Source: Siderastrea siderea
Taxonomy: Eukaryota > Cnidaria > Anthozoa > Scleractinia > Rhizangiidae
Direction of reading: 5' to 3'
Assembly: GCA_964030785.1 (NCBI GenBank)
Contig: OZ034971.1
Span: 35,506,804 to 35,570,803 of the forward strand
Length of the DNA: 64,000 nucleotides
In this document: in pieces, positions 52,256-63,673 of the stretch
How positions within the stretch are numbered: position 1 is the first letter of the stretch
How the letters are laid out: every line of letters starts with the position of its first letter
The notes under the pieces: generated by a model
Databases searched by the model: none
The model's input: only the letters and a program-made list of their open reading frames with translations
What the model was told of the DNA's origin: nothing
Translations under genes and position numbers: made by a program

Positions 52256-54383
52256 TAGCCCCCCACGCAGTCGTTTTTAGGGGAGTCGTATTACCCTCCT
52301 CCGCACAAACGCCTGCTTACCGGAGTTCATCATTCCTTTCCGCCGCTTAGCCAATCACATTGTACCTACTTATGTCTGGTAGGTTGACCTTGACTGCAGG
52401 ACGCTTTCGCGGGAACACATGCAGATAAACATGACGCGCGGTATGAATTTTGAAATGTAAAGCAGAACGTCATCTCAAAATCGTTCTTGAACAAAATAGC
52501 GTAAGCTTTCAAATTGCACGTTAAACTTCAAAATCCGTGCTAAGATTCTGGAGAAATAAATTTATTTATGTGCGCGGTAAACTCTGTTTAGGCATAAAAT
52601 CTATGATATCGCGTTGTAGTCCCGCGCGTTACTAAATTTTTCCAAAAGTATTAAATGCAGGGATAATTATAATTACATTCTCTGAGCTTTCAAATGGTCC
52701 ATTTAACTTAGAAATGCAGGAATATCTATACTCTATAAGCTTTCAAATGCAACATTAAACTTAGAAATCTGTCAAGAGTATTTAAGTTTTAAAACTGATA
52801 AATTCACCGCAAGAGGTAAGCTCTGTGTCATCACAAATGGTAATTGTAAACTAGACCATGCATTGCAAATTAGGACTAGCAGTCCCTTCTGTTTTAATAG
52901 GGGATACTATGCAAGAAGAGTATGTGAAAGCGCGTTGTAAAAGCCTCCTTCGCCCTTATACGAAAAGGTAGCAGAAACGTTAATGCATCAGTCAATTCCA
53001 GCGGTGCCCATCCCCCCAGGGCATTAGTCGGGCATTTGCTCACGTTTTAATCCCGGGGGTGGGGCATTTGAATTTTCATCACTGCCCGGGGGTCGGGCAT
53101 TTGCCTACCCCCGGGACGACCTGGGGCATTTGACAAGGTGAGAAAAACGTTCCGGTGTAGTCAGTCTGAGGTCGTCCATGATCTTCCATTCCTTTGTTGC
53201 TGTTCGCTGATTGATTTCATCGTTTGTTGATTAAATACTGTATCAAGTGTAATTAATCCGAGATGACCAGTTTAGCAAAAATATTTTATATTTTGGCCGT
53301 TTGTTAAATACAGATCATGCATTTTCAGTTCTTCGAAATTATTTAAGCATTTCTTTTAATATAGCTTATTTAATAAAACACTTATAAGTTGTGTATGTCA
53401 AAATCAAATAAATGAACGTGTTATTGATATTAATAAAGTATCATTATTTTGAAAACAAATGAACAACGGAAGGGGAGACGCACAGGTATAAAACAACCGA
53501 AGCGCATTGATAATAATGACGAGTGACACTTTTTTCGTTATGATTTATTATTAAAATCTTGAGCAGTGTTGCTTTCTAGATGATCCCGGGGGTGGGGCAT
53601 TTGCCTTCTAGTTTGGTCCCGGCACCCCGGGGCATTCGACGGACTTACTTGTCCCCACCCCGGGAATTTGCCATTTAAAAAAAAAAGTGCTAATGCCCGG
53701 GGGTTGGCCCGGGGGGGGGATGGGCACCGCTGGAATTGACTGATGCATAACGGATATGTTAGCGAACTTGAATTTGAGAGGTTTCGCCGCCGGAAACGCA
53801 CTCGGTTGTTGTGGCATGTGTGATATTTTCATCCCATTTATCGATTTATCATCTCGCTAGGTCCTTTGTCGTCTTTAATACTCTTTGTCTTTTCAAGTCG
53901 TAGAAGTCTCTTATATCCCTTTCCATTGCATTGGCTCCAGCAGTTTTTAGAAGCGCCGAAGTCTTCACCGACCGTCGCCTCGATCAGCAGTGATCAGACA
54001 AGCAAGATCAACAACGCTTTGTCAGAAAATTCGAACCGTCTTTCGATAGATGACGGGATAAAACTGTCGCACAGTAAATTCTTTTAATCACAAGCAATAT
54101 ATTCTTACCGATGTTTCAGCCATAATTCGCCATTCTAGAAGTAAAAAAACATATTCCAACTTCGCGGCACCAGCATCTCTGAAGAAAAACAATCACGAGA
54201 AATACAGAAGCGTACATTTGAACGATTTATTTAATTGGTCATCGTCAGACGATGCCTCAATGGTGATTGGTTAGATTGCCTTGCAAGTAAAACAAAGGGA
54301 AAGGAATTTTGAACTCCGGTAAGCAGGCGTTTGTGGGGAGGAGGGTAATATGCCTCCCCTAAAAACGACTGCGTGGGAGGCTA
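52256..54383. mobile_element. 2.1 kb TAGCC-ended element with 9 bp target duplication
   Basis: Inverted ends of ~90 bp begin TAGCCNCCCACGCAGTCG and include TTTTTAGGGGAG and the segment AGGCGTTTGTG / CACAAACGCCT. GTGAGGGGG flanks both sides (52247-52255 and 54384-54392). It contains the 754 bp element at 52989. No transposase is recognised in the remaining interior. Confidence 0.9.
52989..53742. mobile_element. 754 bp GC-rich-ended element, 6 bp target duplication
   Basis: Inverted ends begin CAGTCAATTCCAGCGGTGCC and continue CATCCCCCC. ATGCAT flanks both sides (52983-52988 and 53743-53748). Both sub-ends carry several CCCGGGGGTGGGGCATTTG words (53051, 53087, 53585), probably protein-binding repeats. 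AT-rich middle, no gene. Nested inside the 52256-54383 element. Confidence 0.85.
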
Positions 54384-54683
54384 GTGAGGGGGAGGTCCCC
54401 GCGAAGGAAAAATTCAGAAAACTTCTTTCAAAGTCGTGAAAAATTTTTCACCAATCGGAGCCGCCATCTTTTGATTTTCAAAACTAGTTTCCAGTACTGC
54501 ACGGCTGTTTCGTAGTGTTTACTCCATGTATTCTTCATATAGTAACGCCACAGAAAAAAAGCGACATAACACTAACCCCCTCCCGGACGGGATATTTTTT
54601 GTTGACCGCACCGGACTGGGAATTTTACGCGCCGTACTAAAAGCACTTGAAAGTGAAAATTTCTCATTACAGTTATGGAAATA

Positions 54684-54684
54684 C

Positions 54685-54757
<73 letters not shown>
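54684..54757. repeat. (TTA)n microsatellite
   Basis: About 24 uninterrupted triplets. Open frames across it are artefacts. Confidence 0.97.
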
Positions 54758-54758
<1 letters not shown>

Positions 54759-55623
54759 TCCTTATGCTGAAAAAATGCCCATTATGCCGGCATTATGCCC
54801 GACTACAGCATTATGCCCAAATTATGCCGGCATAATGTATCTAACCCTACTGTAGGTGAGATTCCATAAGGAAGGGACTAAAGAAACAGCATTTAGAGCA
54901 ACTTGATTTTTCCTCATGGTAGACCTTAAACAAAATACCGCTAAATTATTCTTATTTTAACGGGTTCTTTAGAAATAAAGACGTGACTTCAGACAGTGTA
55001 AAAACAAAGCATAAACAAAATGCGGACCGCCATGTGAACATTTTTTTGGTTCATTTTCGGTTCATTTTCTCAAACATAGGACTTTTTATCACGATTTTCA
55101 ATAATTACAACGGTAGTTTTTCTTTCATCGCTGGGCGGTATTCTTTACAAAGTTGAAGCAGAGCATTTTTGATCCTAAACTTTCTCTATTCAACCGCAAA
55201 GTACGGACTTTCTTTACGAGCGGTCTCTAGTAACTCTGTATCTAGAGCGCAAGAAATCACGGAATACGCTTCCCTCTAGAACTTTCAAAACACAAGTTTC
55301 TGTCTGTGTTTAATAACTAGGAGTTCAGCCTGAAGTTATCTATAGCTTAACTTAAATTCTAAAGAGAGAAAGACTAAAAGTGCCCGGTGACAAGACTCAA
55401 CGAAAATTGAGATTTTTGTCACCATTTGAATGGAAAGCCCGCTCAGTCCCAAAATGTCACAACACACTGAACAGAATATTGACAAGGGCAATGAAAGCGA
55501 CGATTACCCTAAAAGAAGCGGAGAAGGTTGCACTCAAGAGACATTTACTGCGTTTCGCAATCCATGCGTACGATGCCATCGAAAACTGTTATAACTAAGT
55601 TTATCTACATAAAATAACTGATG

Positions 55624-55705
55624 TGGTGGCTCAGTGGAGAGAAGCGCGAACATTTTGACTATGTTTTGTATCTTTTTCAGGCGGCGTGACTTCAAATCTC
55701 ACAAC
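55624..55705 (+). repeat. tRNA-like sequence, possible SINE head
   Basis: TGGCTCAGTGG (55627-55637) fits the RNA polymerase III A box, and TGACTTCAAATCTC (55687-55700) is close to a B box. Spacing of ~60 bases is longer than in a normal tRNA and no cloverleaf closes, so this is more likely a tRNA-derived SINE remnant than a tRNA gene. Confidence 0.4.
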
Positions 55706-56011
55706 TTCACTGTTTTGTCTCTCCGTTTTTTTCTTTTTCTTTCTTTTTTCTTTTTGATTGTGATTTCGTTTTGTTATTCGTACCTCCTTCCCGGCCGTCA
55801 CCTCCTTCCTTTGTACTGGGTTTTTACAGGAGAGGAAGTTTGGTTTTATTTTCATTATTATCGCACATAGTAAATATTTTAAAAACCGAAACGCAATTTG
55901 TGAAACTGAGGAACAAACGTCGAACACCAGACCAAGGAAATACAGAGGTGCAATTCTTACCTCCTTGCGTGTCATGACAAATTTCAGACGGTACTCCATT
56001 CTCATAATTAA

Positions 56012-56664
56012 AGGGACTATGTCAGCTGGCGCACATGCGCAGTAGAGTCCGGTTGGTCGTTTTCTGAGGTGAGTATTCCTGCGTAGACTTGGTTGATTTC
56101 TACAACCAGAATCACTTTCCTTAGAATATAGACAATTTTTCAAAATCAGTTGATACACGGTTACATTTAAACCCAGTGCGATGAAGGCGTTGAAATACAC
56201 ATACAAAGCATGCTTACCTTCTTCGTTGGGCCAGAGAGAGAAGATGGCCTACAATATTTGAGTCGGAGGAATAACCGCACATTGATTCCGCCGAGACCCA
56301 AGAAGAATAACTAATACTGTACAACCAAATCCTTTGATGTTCTCGATTCCAAACTTTACGTTTTGTGGCGTTAATGTCGTATATTCTTTTACGGCCGCTA
56401 CCTGTACGACGGCTGCCGCGAGTGGACATTGCAAATCCACGTAAATAAAGCTCCAGGAGCAAAAGCTTTCACAAATATCGCAACAAACAACTTCGGTTAT
56501 TACTAAAGAACGTTTGTCAATAAAAAAATCCAGCTAACTTTCCGAAGATGAACGCGATTCAAACAGATAAAAACAGCCTCCTAAACTATCTGACGGTATT
56601 TGGGCCAACGATTTCAAAGTGCTTCTCATCAATTTGCGCATGCGCCTGGGGTGACATAGTCCCT
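56012..56664. mobile_element. 653 bp TTAA-flanked element (Kolobok-like)
   Basis: Inverted ends AGGGACTATGTCA / TGACATAGTCCCT are flanked by TTAA (56008-56011 and 56665-56668). GCGCAYATGCGC words lie inside both ends. TTAA targets and AGGG termini suit the Kolobok superfamily; piggyBac is the alternative. Open frames inside are not convincing. Confidence 0.75.
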
Positions 56665-57329
56665 TTAACAGATAAAGATCTGGCTTAACTTTGGGTTGTA
56701 CGTATTTTTTCTATTCTTGGTACAAGCTATTGTTTCTTAGTCTTCTTTTGTTTTCAACGGAGGTTTCGCCGGTTTTGAGGAGCTCCACTGTTAGGCTAGC
56801 CTATCTATATATATTATTTTAATCAGTACTTCCAATCCGGTCATTTGTACCGGCCAAGGAAAAAGACTGTCTCGCCCTTCTTCAAGGAGAGTTGATTTCA
56901 TATATTTCCGACTGTAGTGACAATTTCAAGTAAGATTTCATTGACAGAAACTGACGAGCAAATATTAGTTCCAAATATATCAAAACATATCACTTATCGA
57001 CGCTTAGGCGGTCTGGTTAGTTTCTAAAGCACTTTGGGTACTTACAGTATGGCCATTAAAGATCCTACGAGTTTTTGTTTCCGATTTAGGTGAGAAGATT
57101 TTTGTTTACGACTGCTGCGCGTGATTCGATCATGCTCTCTGTACAGCATTAATCGTTTCCACTGACATACCTGATGTGGAGATTTTATTTCCCTACTCTA
57201 CATGTCCATTATTGTTGATGTTCTCATTTCCTTTCTTGAACATATTATCTAATCGACCATGAACCGAGGGCTCCGTAATCAAAAGGCATCTGAGGAAAAC
57301 GCTTTTCTCTTTTGTGTCTTATCAGTATC

Positions 57330-60300
57330 AAATTGGTACTTCCCACAAAATGATCAAGGAAAAAGAAAAGAGATATATGATTTAGTGTTCTCAGGCAATC
57401 CTCCTTCTGTCAAATACAGATGCCAAGGGTTACCCGGACTTCGTTTCTTGGGATTTCTCAGTATAAGACAAAAAGCAGGGTTATTTACTAGCGTCCTGTG
57501 TGCAGTGAGCTAACAAGAAAGCTGGAAATTCAAAAACCGGGATTAATAGTTTAACCTATGGTTTATCAAAGACGGGCCCAAAAATAAACTTATAGTTAGA
57601 CCCGTGTAATTTACTTTCCTGTTTTATCTAGAAAAGGTTACAAAAGCCTGAAGAACTCCAGCTCCTCCACGGCCTCATTTATCAAAGCCTTCTCTTTGAG
57701 GAAAACGGCCATGGGCGCCAACAAAACCCGGAACATGGAACATGCCGGAAAATTCCGGAACAAGGCAAATTATCACAAAATAAAGGGAAAAAAGACAAAG
57801 AAAGCAATTAAAGAAAGAAACAAACAAACAAAACAAATCTTTTTAAAAACGTATAACAGTTGTATATAAAACATCACTTCCCCGCAATTTTATCAGGCGT
57901 TTTTCTACCGTGATGGTTTCTTTGCCTCCCGCGGAATTAAAAAAATGGATTAAGAAGAAATAAGCAAGGCATGCCCTGCATTCACCCGGTGTGTGACACA
58001 TGCAGACTGCAGACTTGCAGACCTGCAGACTTGTAGACTTGCAGACTCAACATACTGGCCTTTCCTTATTCATTTTAAAAATTCCGCCGTTTCCACATTG
58101 CGTGCTTGCCGCCTGGTACGCTTTAAATGACCCTTAAAAAGAAGCCTTTATAGGCCGTTGCTTTGAAGGCTGAACTTAGCAACATTGGCGTCTATTCTTC
58201 TTCCTTTGAATAGATTGTGGTGCGATTCCGCAGCTTGTTAGTCTTGTAACTATACGGATTTGTGCATCTAAAATTAATAAAACACTAGTTGAAAGTTGCA
58301 TGCACGGTTCTATGTCTTCTATGGATAGCAGCTGTGTAAGCGAGTTGACGGGTGTGGCTCAAGCTTATTTGACCCCTAAAAGATACCATTCCACAACAAG
58401 CAGTAATTTAGCTATTAATTTTAATTCCAATAACGCCGTTTCTTTCTTCTGCTTTATTTACTTCCTTACTTGCAGCACTAAGCGAACTTCAGTTGGTAAA
58501 AGCATTGGCGTTCCCTCCTAAACACCGTATTGGCCAGCCCGTTTCATATGGAAGTCCCCCTTTCGGGCGTTTTTCAAGGTGGCTCAAACTATTACTGCTC
58601 AGATTATTGCTGCTAGATGCCCTGAAAACTATCATTAGACAATTATACCAAAGAACACCCCCCTTGAGTTCATCTCCGTGCTCAGTTTCGGCGATTAAAT
58701 ATGAAGAGCCAGCTACATAACAAATAGGATTTACAGCAGATCAGTTGAATTTGTCCACTGATAGTTTTCAGGACATCTCGCAGCAATAATTGCTAGCCAC
58801 CTTGAAAAACGCCCGAAAAGGGGACTTCCATATGAAACGATACGGTACACCACAAACTGAAGGAGATAGCAGCTGGGTCTAAATACTAAAAGGGGTTGCA
58901 AAATGTTGACAGAAAATATGGCGCAAAAAAAACGAAACCTTAGAGCTTCGAGCGACTAAAAGCGAACGATGATATGCATGCATGTTATGCATGTGGGAAT
59001 GCAAAAGGTCCAATTTTTGTTTTAAGTATGTGAAAGGGGTACCATTTTAACAAGAATTAGCAAATTATTAAGAGTTTGAACCTCGGGAAGCCTCTCCTAA
59101 CAAAACTATCTTTAGTAACTCCCCCCACCCCCCCCCCCTCCCCACCCCCGGCCTTCCCAGATGGCGTGACAAAGTGATAAGTTTTCTGCGAATGTTTATA
59201 ACTTTGGGTTCAATTATACATTGGTAAAAGATTCTTTTCCGTTCCTTCCTGTTACGTTCATGCATTTTTAACGCAGTTGAGAACCAAATAAATTATTCTA
59301 AAAAAGGCTTCCTTAAACAATTTGATAAGAGTGACGGGAACATACAACGACTCAATGAAACAATAGACTCCGCATGTCTTGCAGTCTGCTGTTTGTTACT
59401 GTTGTCCATCGATAAAAGTGTCACTGGAAAAAGTTTCTATTTTCTTGGTTAGTATAATATAGTTTTATTCATCCCCGAACAATTTTACTTTAATCGGAAA
59501 TCAACTTCGACGCAAAACGTCCGGAAACCCAAAAGCTTGCAAGGAAAGTGGAACTGCGTAACTGCGTGAGAAAATGCTTTTCTCATATAAAGTAAACTGT
59601 CTCTCGAAATCTAAAAGAAGACCTTAATTTTATCTGAGATATTTTTTGATTTAAGAAATGAGGCGCATTTTATAAGCCAGGTCTGCCTTCAGAGCCCTGG
59701 CTAACGAGTTACTATATTCGTTCATTTAGTCAAAAATGCATATATTTTTTTTCTTCTATATCTTTTATTTTATTTTATTTATTATTTTTATTTGACGATC
59801 AGAATTTTTTCAAATCGTGTTTTTTTTCCCTTTCCTGGATGTTCCGGGGTGTTCCGGAATGTTCCATGTTCCTGGTTTTGTTGCCGCCCGAGGAAAATGC
59901 TGTATTCTGTCATGGAACAATTAATTCCTTCCTTTGACCACTCCAGTGTCAAGTCCATCGAGTCTTCTAGAGCTTTCCCATTTCTTTTCACCTTTTGAAT
60001 GGCGTATTTGGATCCGCATTACGTCCAAAACCCTCTTGAAAATTGTTGCGTACAACAATCAGTCGGGCCACCATTTTTCAAAGGGTATAACCTCCAAATA
60101 AGCGAAGGTGGAATAACCATTGCAACAAGCTACCCGTGTGCGGCTTTCACAAGATGAAGTCCATCAAGGTCTGTTTTCCACGAAGCGATCAAGATTTCAT
60201 TGGAAGCCAAACCAGGGATTCAGAAAAGGCGACGCCTAAAGTAAGGTGATTCTCTTTCATATCTTCGAATGTATGGTCATACTTGGGCTTGAAAATGTAT

Positions 60301-62260
60301 TTGTATATAAACACTTTGGATTCTCAATTGCAACTCAAGACAACTCATGCGGTATTGCATGTCAAGTAACGCCTGTTTTTTTTTTTTTAATTAAAAAAGT
60401 AAGCACCTCTTGGACGGAAAAGAGATTTTAATAACATCACAGCCTACAAAAATCGCATGAACGAAAGAAGGCAAACGAAAATGCTAAACGTAACGGAAAA
60501 TTGAACACGGAAGATGGGTGATTAGTGCATATTAACGCGAGCCGAGGGTGAAATTAAAATTAATACGTGGCTGCCCAGCATGCGAAGTCTGGTCTAACTT
60601 TAATTTGAAAAGGATTGTTAAAAAATGATATCAGGGAAGAGGATTCTAAAAGACACCTTAGCGATAAGGAAACAAATCCAAACAAAGAAGCGATACTGCC
60701 GTCTTGTGTAATAATTCAGTAGCCAAAAGTATTTGGCTACTATAAATGAAAGTAAAGTTTAAGACAAGGAGAAGTGCTGTATAATATTTTCACATTTAAA
60801 TGTTCATACTTTAGGATTTCATCGATTGATGCAAAGTAAGTAAAAACCACCTGGTACAACATAATAAACAGTACTGGTATTTCTACAATATATACGCTCA
60901 AACGTTACTGTAGAATCACCTTGTACAATAAAATAAATAGCAACAGGTGAAGGTACATCTCAACACTTCTTCAGTTAGATGAACGATCAAATTATCCAGA
61001 GGCTCGAAATATAGAACAACCTTGTAAAGCATAATACTGAAAGAACCACAGGAATACTAGTATTGCTCTTATTCCTCGAGGAATTTATTTTTACAAATGG
61101 TCACACTTTACAACAATGGATTAAGGAAGTGAAAGAACTGAATAACAAAAATCTCGAAAATCTAGTCATGCGAACAGAGAAAAACACTTGTCTGTTTACT
61201 TTACCGACTCTATATATTATTCTACGCACGTCCCATTCATAAAACTACTTAGACCATTAATTTATACATCAGAAACAAATGAAGCATTTCAACGGTCAAG
61301 TCGAGTGCCGTCTAATTTCCAAGCAGCTACCTCCATTTAGCGTCACAACTACAAAGCACGATCATCATAACTGCACAAGAAAGAGATCCTATTTGAACGG
61401 CTTCCCACCCCATTGTTGGTGCAACCTATTCGGTTGGCCAAAGTGCATGAGGAAAAGGGTAAACAAGCTCTTGCCTGCCCGATAATGGATAAGACATTCC
61501 AATGCAGAAACCAAGGGGACCCCCACTAAATATATTTGTAGCCCCTCATTTTTCAGGGAGCCAAACCCGAAATCTGAAAACCCGACGGTTACAATTTTAT
61601 CAAAATTATGCAATGCCTCGATTGCAAAAAAGAAAACGGCTAATTTACATGTATACGGATAAGAGAAAATTTCTCTATTTTTACTACTGCCTCGATAACA
61701 TTTAAATTAGCGCGAAGTGTACAGCTGTGTATACCTTGCAATTTCGACATTTTTTGTATTCGGGCGGCGAGCGCTGGGTAATTCGTGCGTGTCTTTAGAC
61801 CCAGCTACACCCGCTCTTGGATTGCTAAACGTACTCATATTTCAGCCTGACTCCCACTGCTTTGGCCGCTTTTTCATTCGTTGCAACCATTCAGTTCTGT
61901 TTTCTAATCTAAAATGGTGGCTTTAAATCACGAAGAAATATTCTATAGCGCTTGCTCACTCAAAAAATATCCCTTCACTCCAGGCTAGACGGTACAAAGC
62001 TACAATAATTAATACCTCTTAATGTCGGACGGGGGTACAAAATGCTGATAGATCAGAGATGCATGACTGGAATGTGCTGTATTAAAGCATGTTTTTGCAT
62101 TTTGTGCTATATCTGCTAGCTGTACATTTTTGTGCACTGTGCTAAATAAACAAGGAATTCAGAATTTTTTTGTTTGAAAGATTAGTCTCAAGCTGGAATG
62201 TTGTGCGAAACTTATGTTGGCTCTATCATTCAGAAGATTTATTCTGTTTACGCTGTAACG
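57330..62260. repeat. Segmental duplication, copy 2 (interrupted)
   Basis: 57330-57630 and 59726-62260 match copy 1 (13920-16320) in the same order. The part between (57631-59725) is extra DNA. That extra part includes, at about 57710-57755, an inverted fragment of the CCGGAATGTTCCATGTTCCT block (also at 14340 and 59850) and a TGCAGACTTGCAGAC repeat (57998-58050). The frame at 57340-57513 (ending FLSIRQKAGLFTSVLCAVS) is also open in copy 1, but most base differences change the amino acid, so I do not call it a gene. Confidence 0.75.
58524..58846. mobile_element. 323 bp inverted-repeat element
   Basis: Arms of ~100 bp share ACCGTAT, GTTTCATATGGAAGTCCCC, TTTCGGGCGTTTTTCAAGGT, then GCCCTGAAAACTATCA-like sequence, mirrored at 58745-58846. 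The left arm has ~9 extra bases (TGGCCAGCC). Non-coding; target duplication not identified. Confidence 0.75.
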
Positions 62261-62554
62261 TGAAATCGCCAAAATGCATTTAAATTCGGTGGATATAATG
62301 TTCTTGTAAACCTCTTTCTAACTCTGACTAGGCCAGATTTTTATGAGCAGTCTGGCGTTTTTATTCCTGTTTCATTAGGGCTGTTTTCTGTCCTCAGTGA
62401 AGAAGTGGTCTTCATACCCAAGCTATTATGGGCGTGCCAACTTTTTATAGATAAATTTCTGAACGAAACGTATCAGTGTTAGCTTAGGCTCCAACTCTTG
62501 GTAGTCTAACGCTATTTTACAAGTAGAGTCATTCTCTCACACTTAACAACTTTT

Positions 62555-63240
62555 TTGCATATCAACACTTTGGCAGTCTCAATTCAAGACAACTCGTGCG
62601 GTACTGCAGGTCAAATAACGCTCGGTCCAATATATATAGATATATATTTTTTCATTTGTTGCTTAAGTAAGTAAGAACCACCCAGAACAACTTAATCAAT
62701 AGTTTTAAGCGATTTCTGTGATATGCGCAAAAGCTAGAACCACCTTGTATACGGATTCCTAGATGCATTTCACTTTAGAAATGGTCGCACTTTACGACAG
62801 TGGAGTATGGACTCTGGAAGTGAAAGAACTAGATAACAAAGAACTCGAAAGCCCAGCGGTGCGAATTGAGAAAAACACCTGTCTGTATGTTTACTTTACC
62901 GAACGTGGAAACGACGGAGTTTGGCAAAACAGCTCTCTTTATGATCAAATATGATTCTAAGCAGGTTCTACTTAAAAAACTAATCAGACCATAGTAGAAA
63001 CAAATGAAGAATTTGACATTATAATTTAATGCCTCTTGATGTTGACATGGTGGTCCTAACCATTGGGAGTAGAGATAAACCATAAAATAGAATATGCTGT
63101 TGAGAGACTGTTTGGTGAATTGTGCTTTATATACGCCTTCATCCGTACTCTTTTGTACACTGTGATGTGTTAACAAAGAATCCAGCAGTTGAAAACTTAA
63201 GGTCAAATAAACCCAAATTTTGATAATTCCGCTTTATCCG
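62555..63240. repeat. Third, partial copy of the duplicated segment
   Basis: 62555-62625 matches 60295-60375 (CAAGACAACTCRTGCGGTA), and 62755-63000 matches 15055-15260 and 61075-61270 (AGTGAAAGAACTNNATAACAAAG). It then joins GGTGGTCCTAACCATTGGGAGTAGAGA, the block found in the 4-9 kb tandem units. It thus links the two repeat families. Confidence 0.6.
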
Positions 63241-63423
63241 TTTAAACGCGTCTTGACACAAAAAGAAATCATTATAAAGCCAAACTGGACCGAAATTTTC
63301 CTTCCTGAGACCTTAAAAGGAGTAATAAAGCCAAAAGTACGAAGATATCCGAAGGTTTCACGAAATCGTTTCTGAAATGACCGCGCGCTTAAATGGAAGG
63401 AATGGAAACGACCGCTGATTCTG

Positions 63424-63431
63424 TGACGTCA
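63424..63431. promoter_or_regulatory. CRE palindrome upstream of a putative first exon
   Basis: TGACGTCA, a perfect CREB/ATF site, lies 114 bp before the ATG at 63538. Nearby sequence is GC-richer than the surroundings. Confidence 0.45.
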
Positions 63432-63537
63432 CTGTTGATGAGCAAAGAAAGCTCAAGATCCAAAGGCGAGTATTGAAGAGTATTGTTGTAAATTTTTGGA
63501 AAATTCTCTGTTTTCACCCGTTTTCTTTGCGTTGAAA

Positions 63538-63673
63538 ATGGCCGAGGAGCTCAAACCTGTGGCATTTAACGTAGAGCCATACCAGTTTGAGCTAATTGCC
63601 ACGGAATCGGACTGCAAAATCTCAGATGATATTCGACCGACAGCAATGGCTTCGAAAGTAAACGACGGAATTG
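63538..63673 (+). CDS. Probable first coding exon (MAEELKP... EPYQFE)
   Basis: From ATG 63538 the frame gives MAEELKPVAFNVEPYQFE followed by an acidic TESDCKISDDI stretch and reaches a splice donor (ATTG|GTAAAGT) at 63674, eight bases before an in-frame stop. A short acidic start with an EPYQFE motif recalls the beginning of cnidarian proteins that continue into a P2X7-carboxyl-like cysteine-rich domain; that recollection is unchecked. The next exon is not recognised in the remaining 300 bases, although an acceptor-like TTGTTCTTTGCAG ends near 63790. The gene would run past the window edge. Confidence 0.4.

Larger units (their letters stand above)
51414..54849. mobile_element. Possible larger element bounded by inverted TAGGGTTAGATAC ends
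   Basis: TAGGGTTAGATACGTTATGC at 51414-51433 is mirrored by GCATAATGTATCTAACCCTA at 54830-54849. Both are followed inward by repeats of ATTATGC/GCATAAT (51440-51535 and 54776-54835). The enclosed 3.4 kb contains the two nested elements below and a long (TTA)n tract. Target duplication not identified, so the unit is tentative. Confidence 0.4.

Noticed and set aside
55631..56206. 191-codon frame on the minus strand
   Set aside because: It crosses the boundary of the TTAA-flanked element and a pyrimidine tract; composition is Lys-rich low complexity.
57259..57513. Open frame ending GFLSIRQKAGLFTSVLCAVS, also open at 13930-14093
   Set aside because: Most differences between copies change amino acids, no domain is recognisable and no start is shared. 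Treated as part of the segmental duplication.
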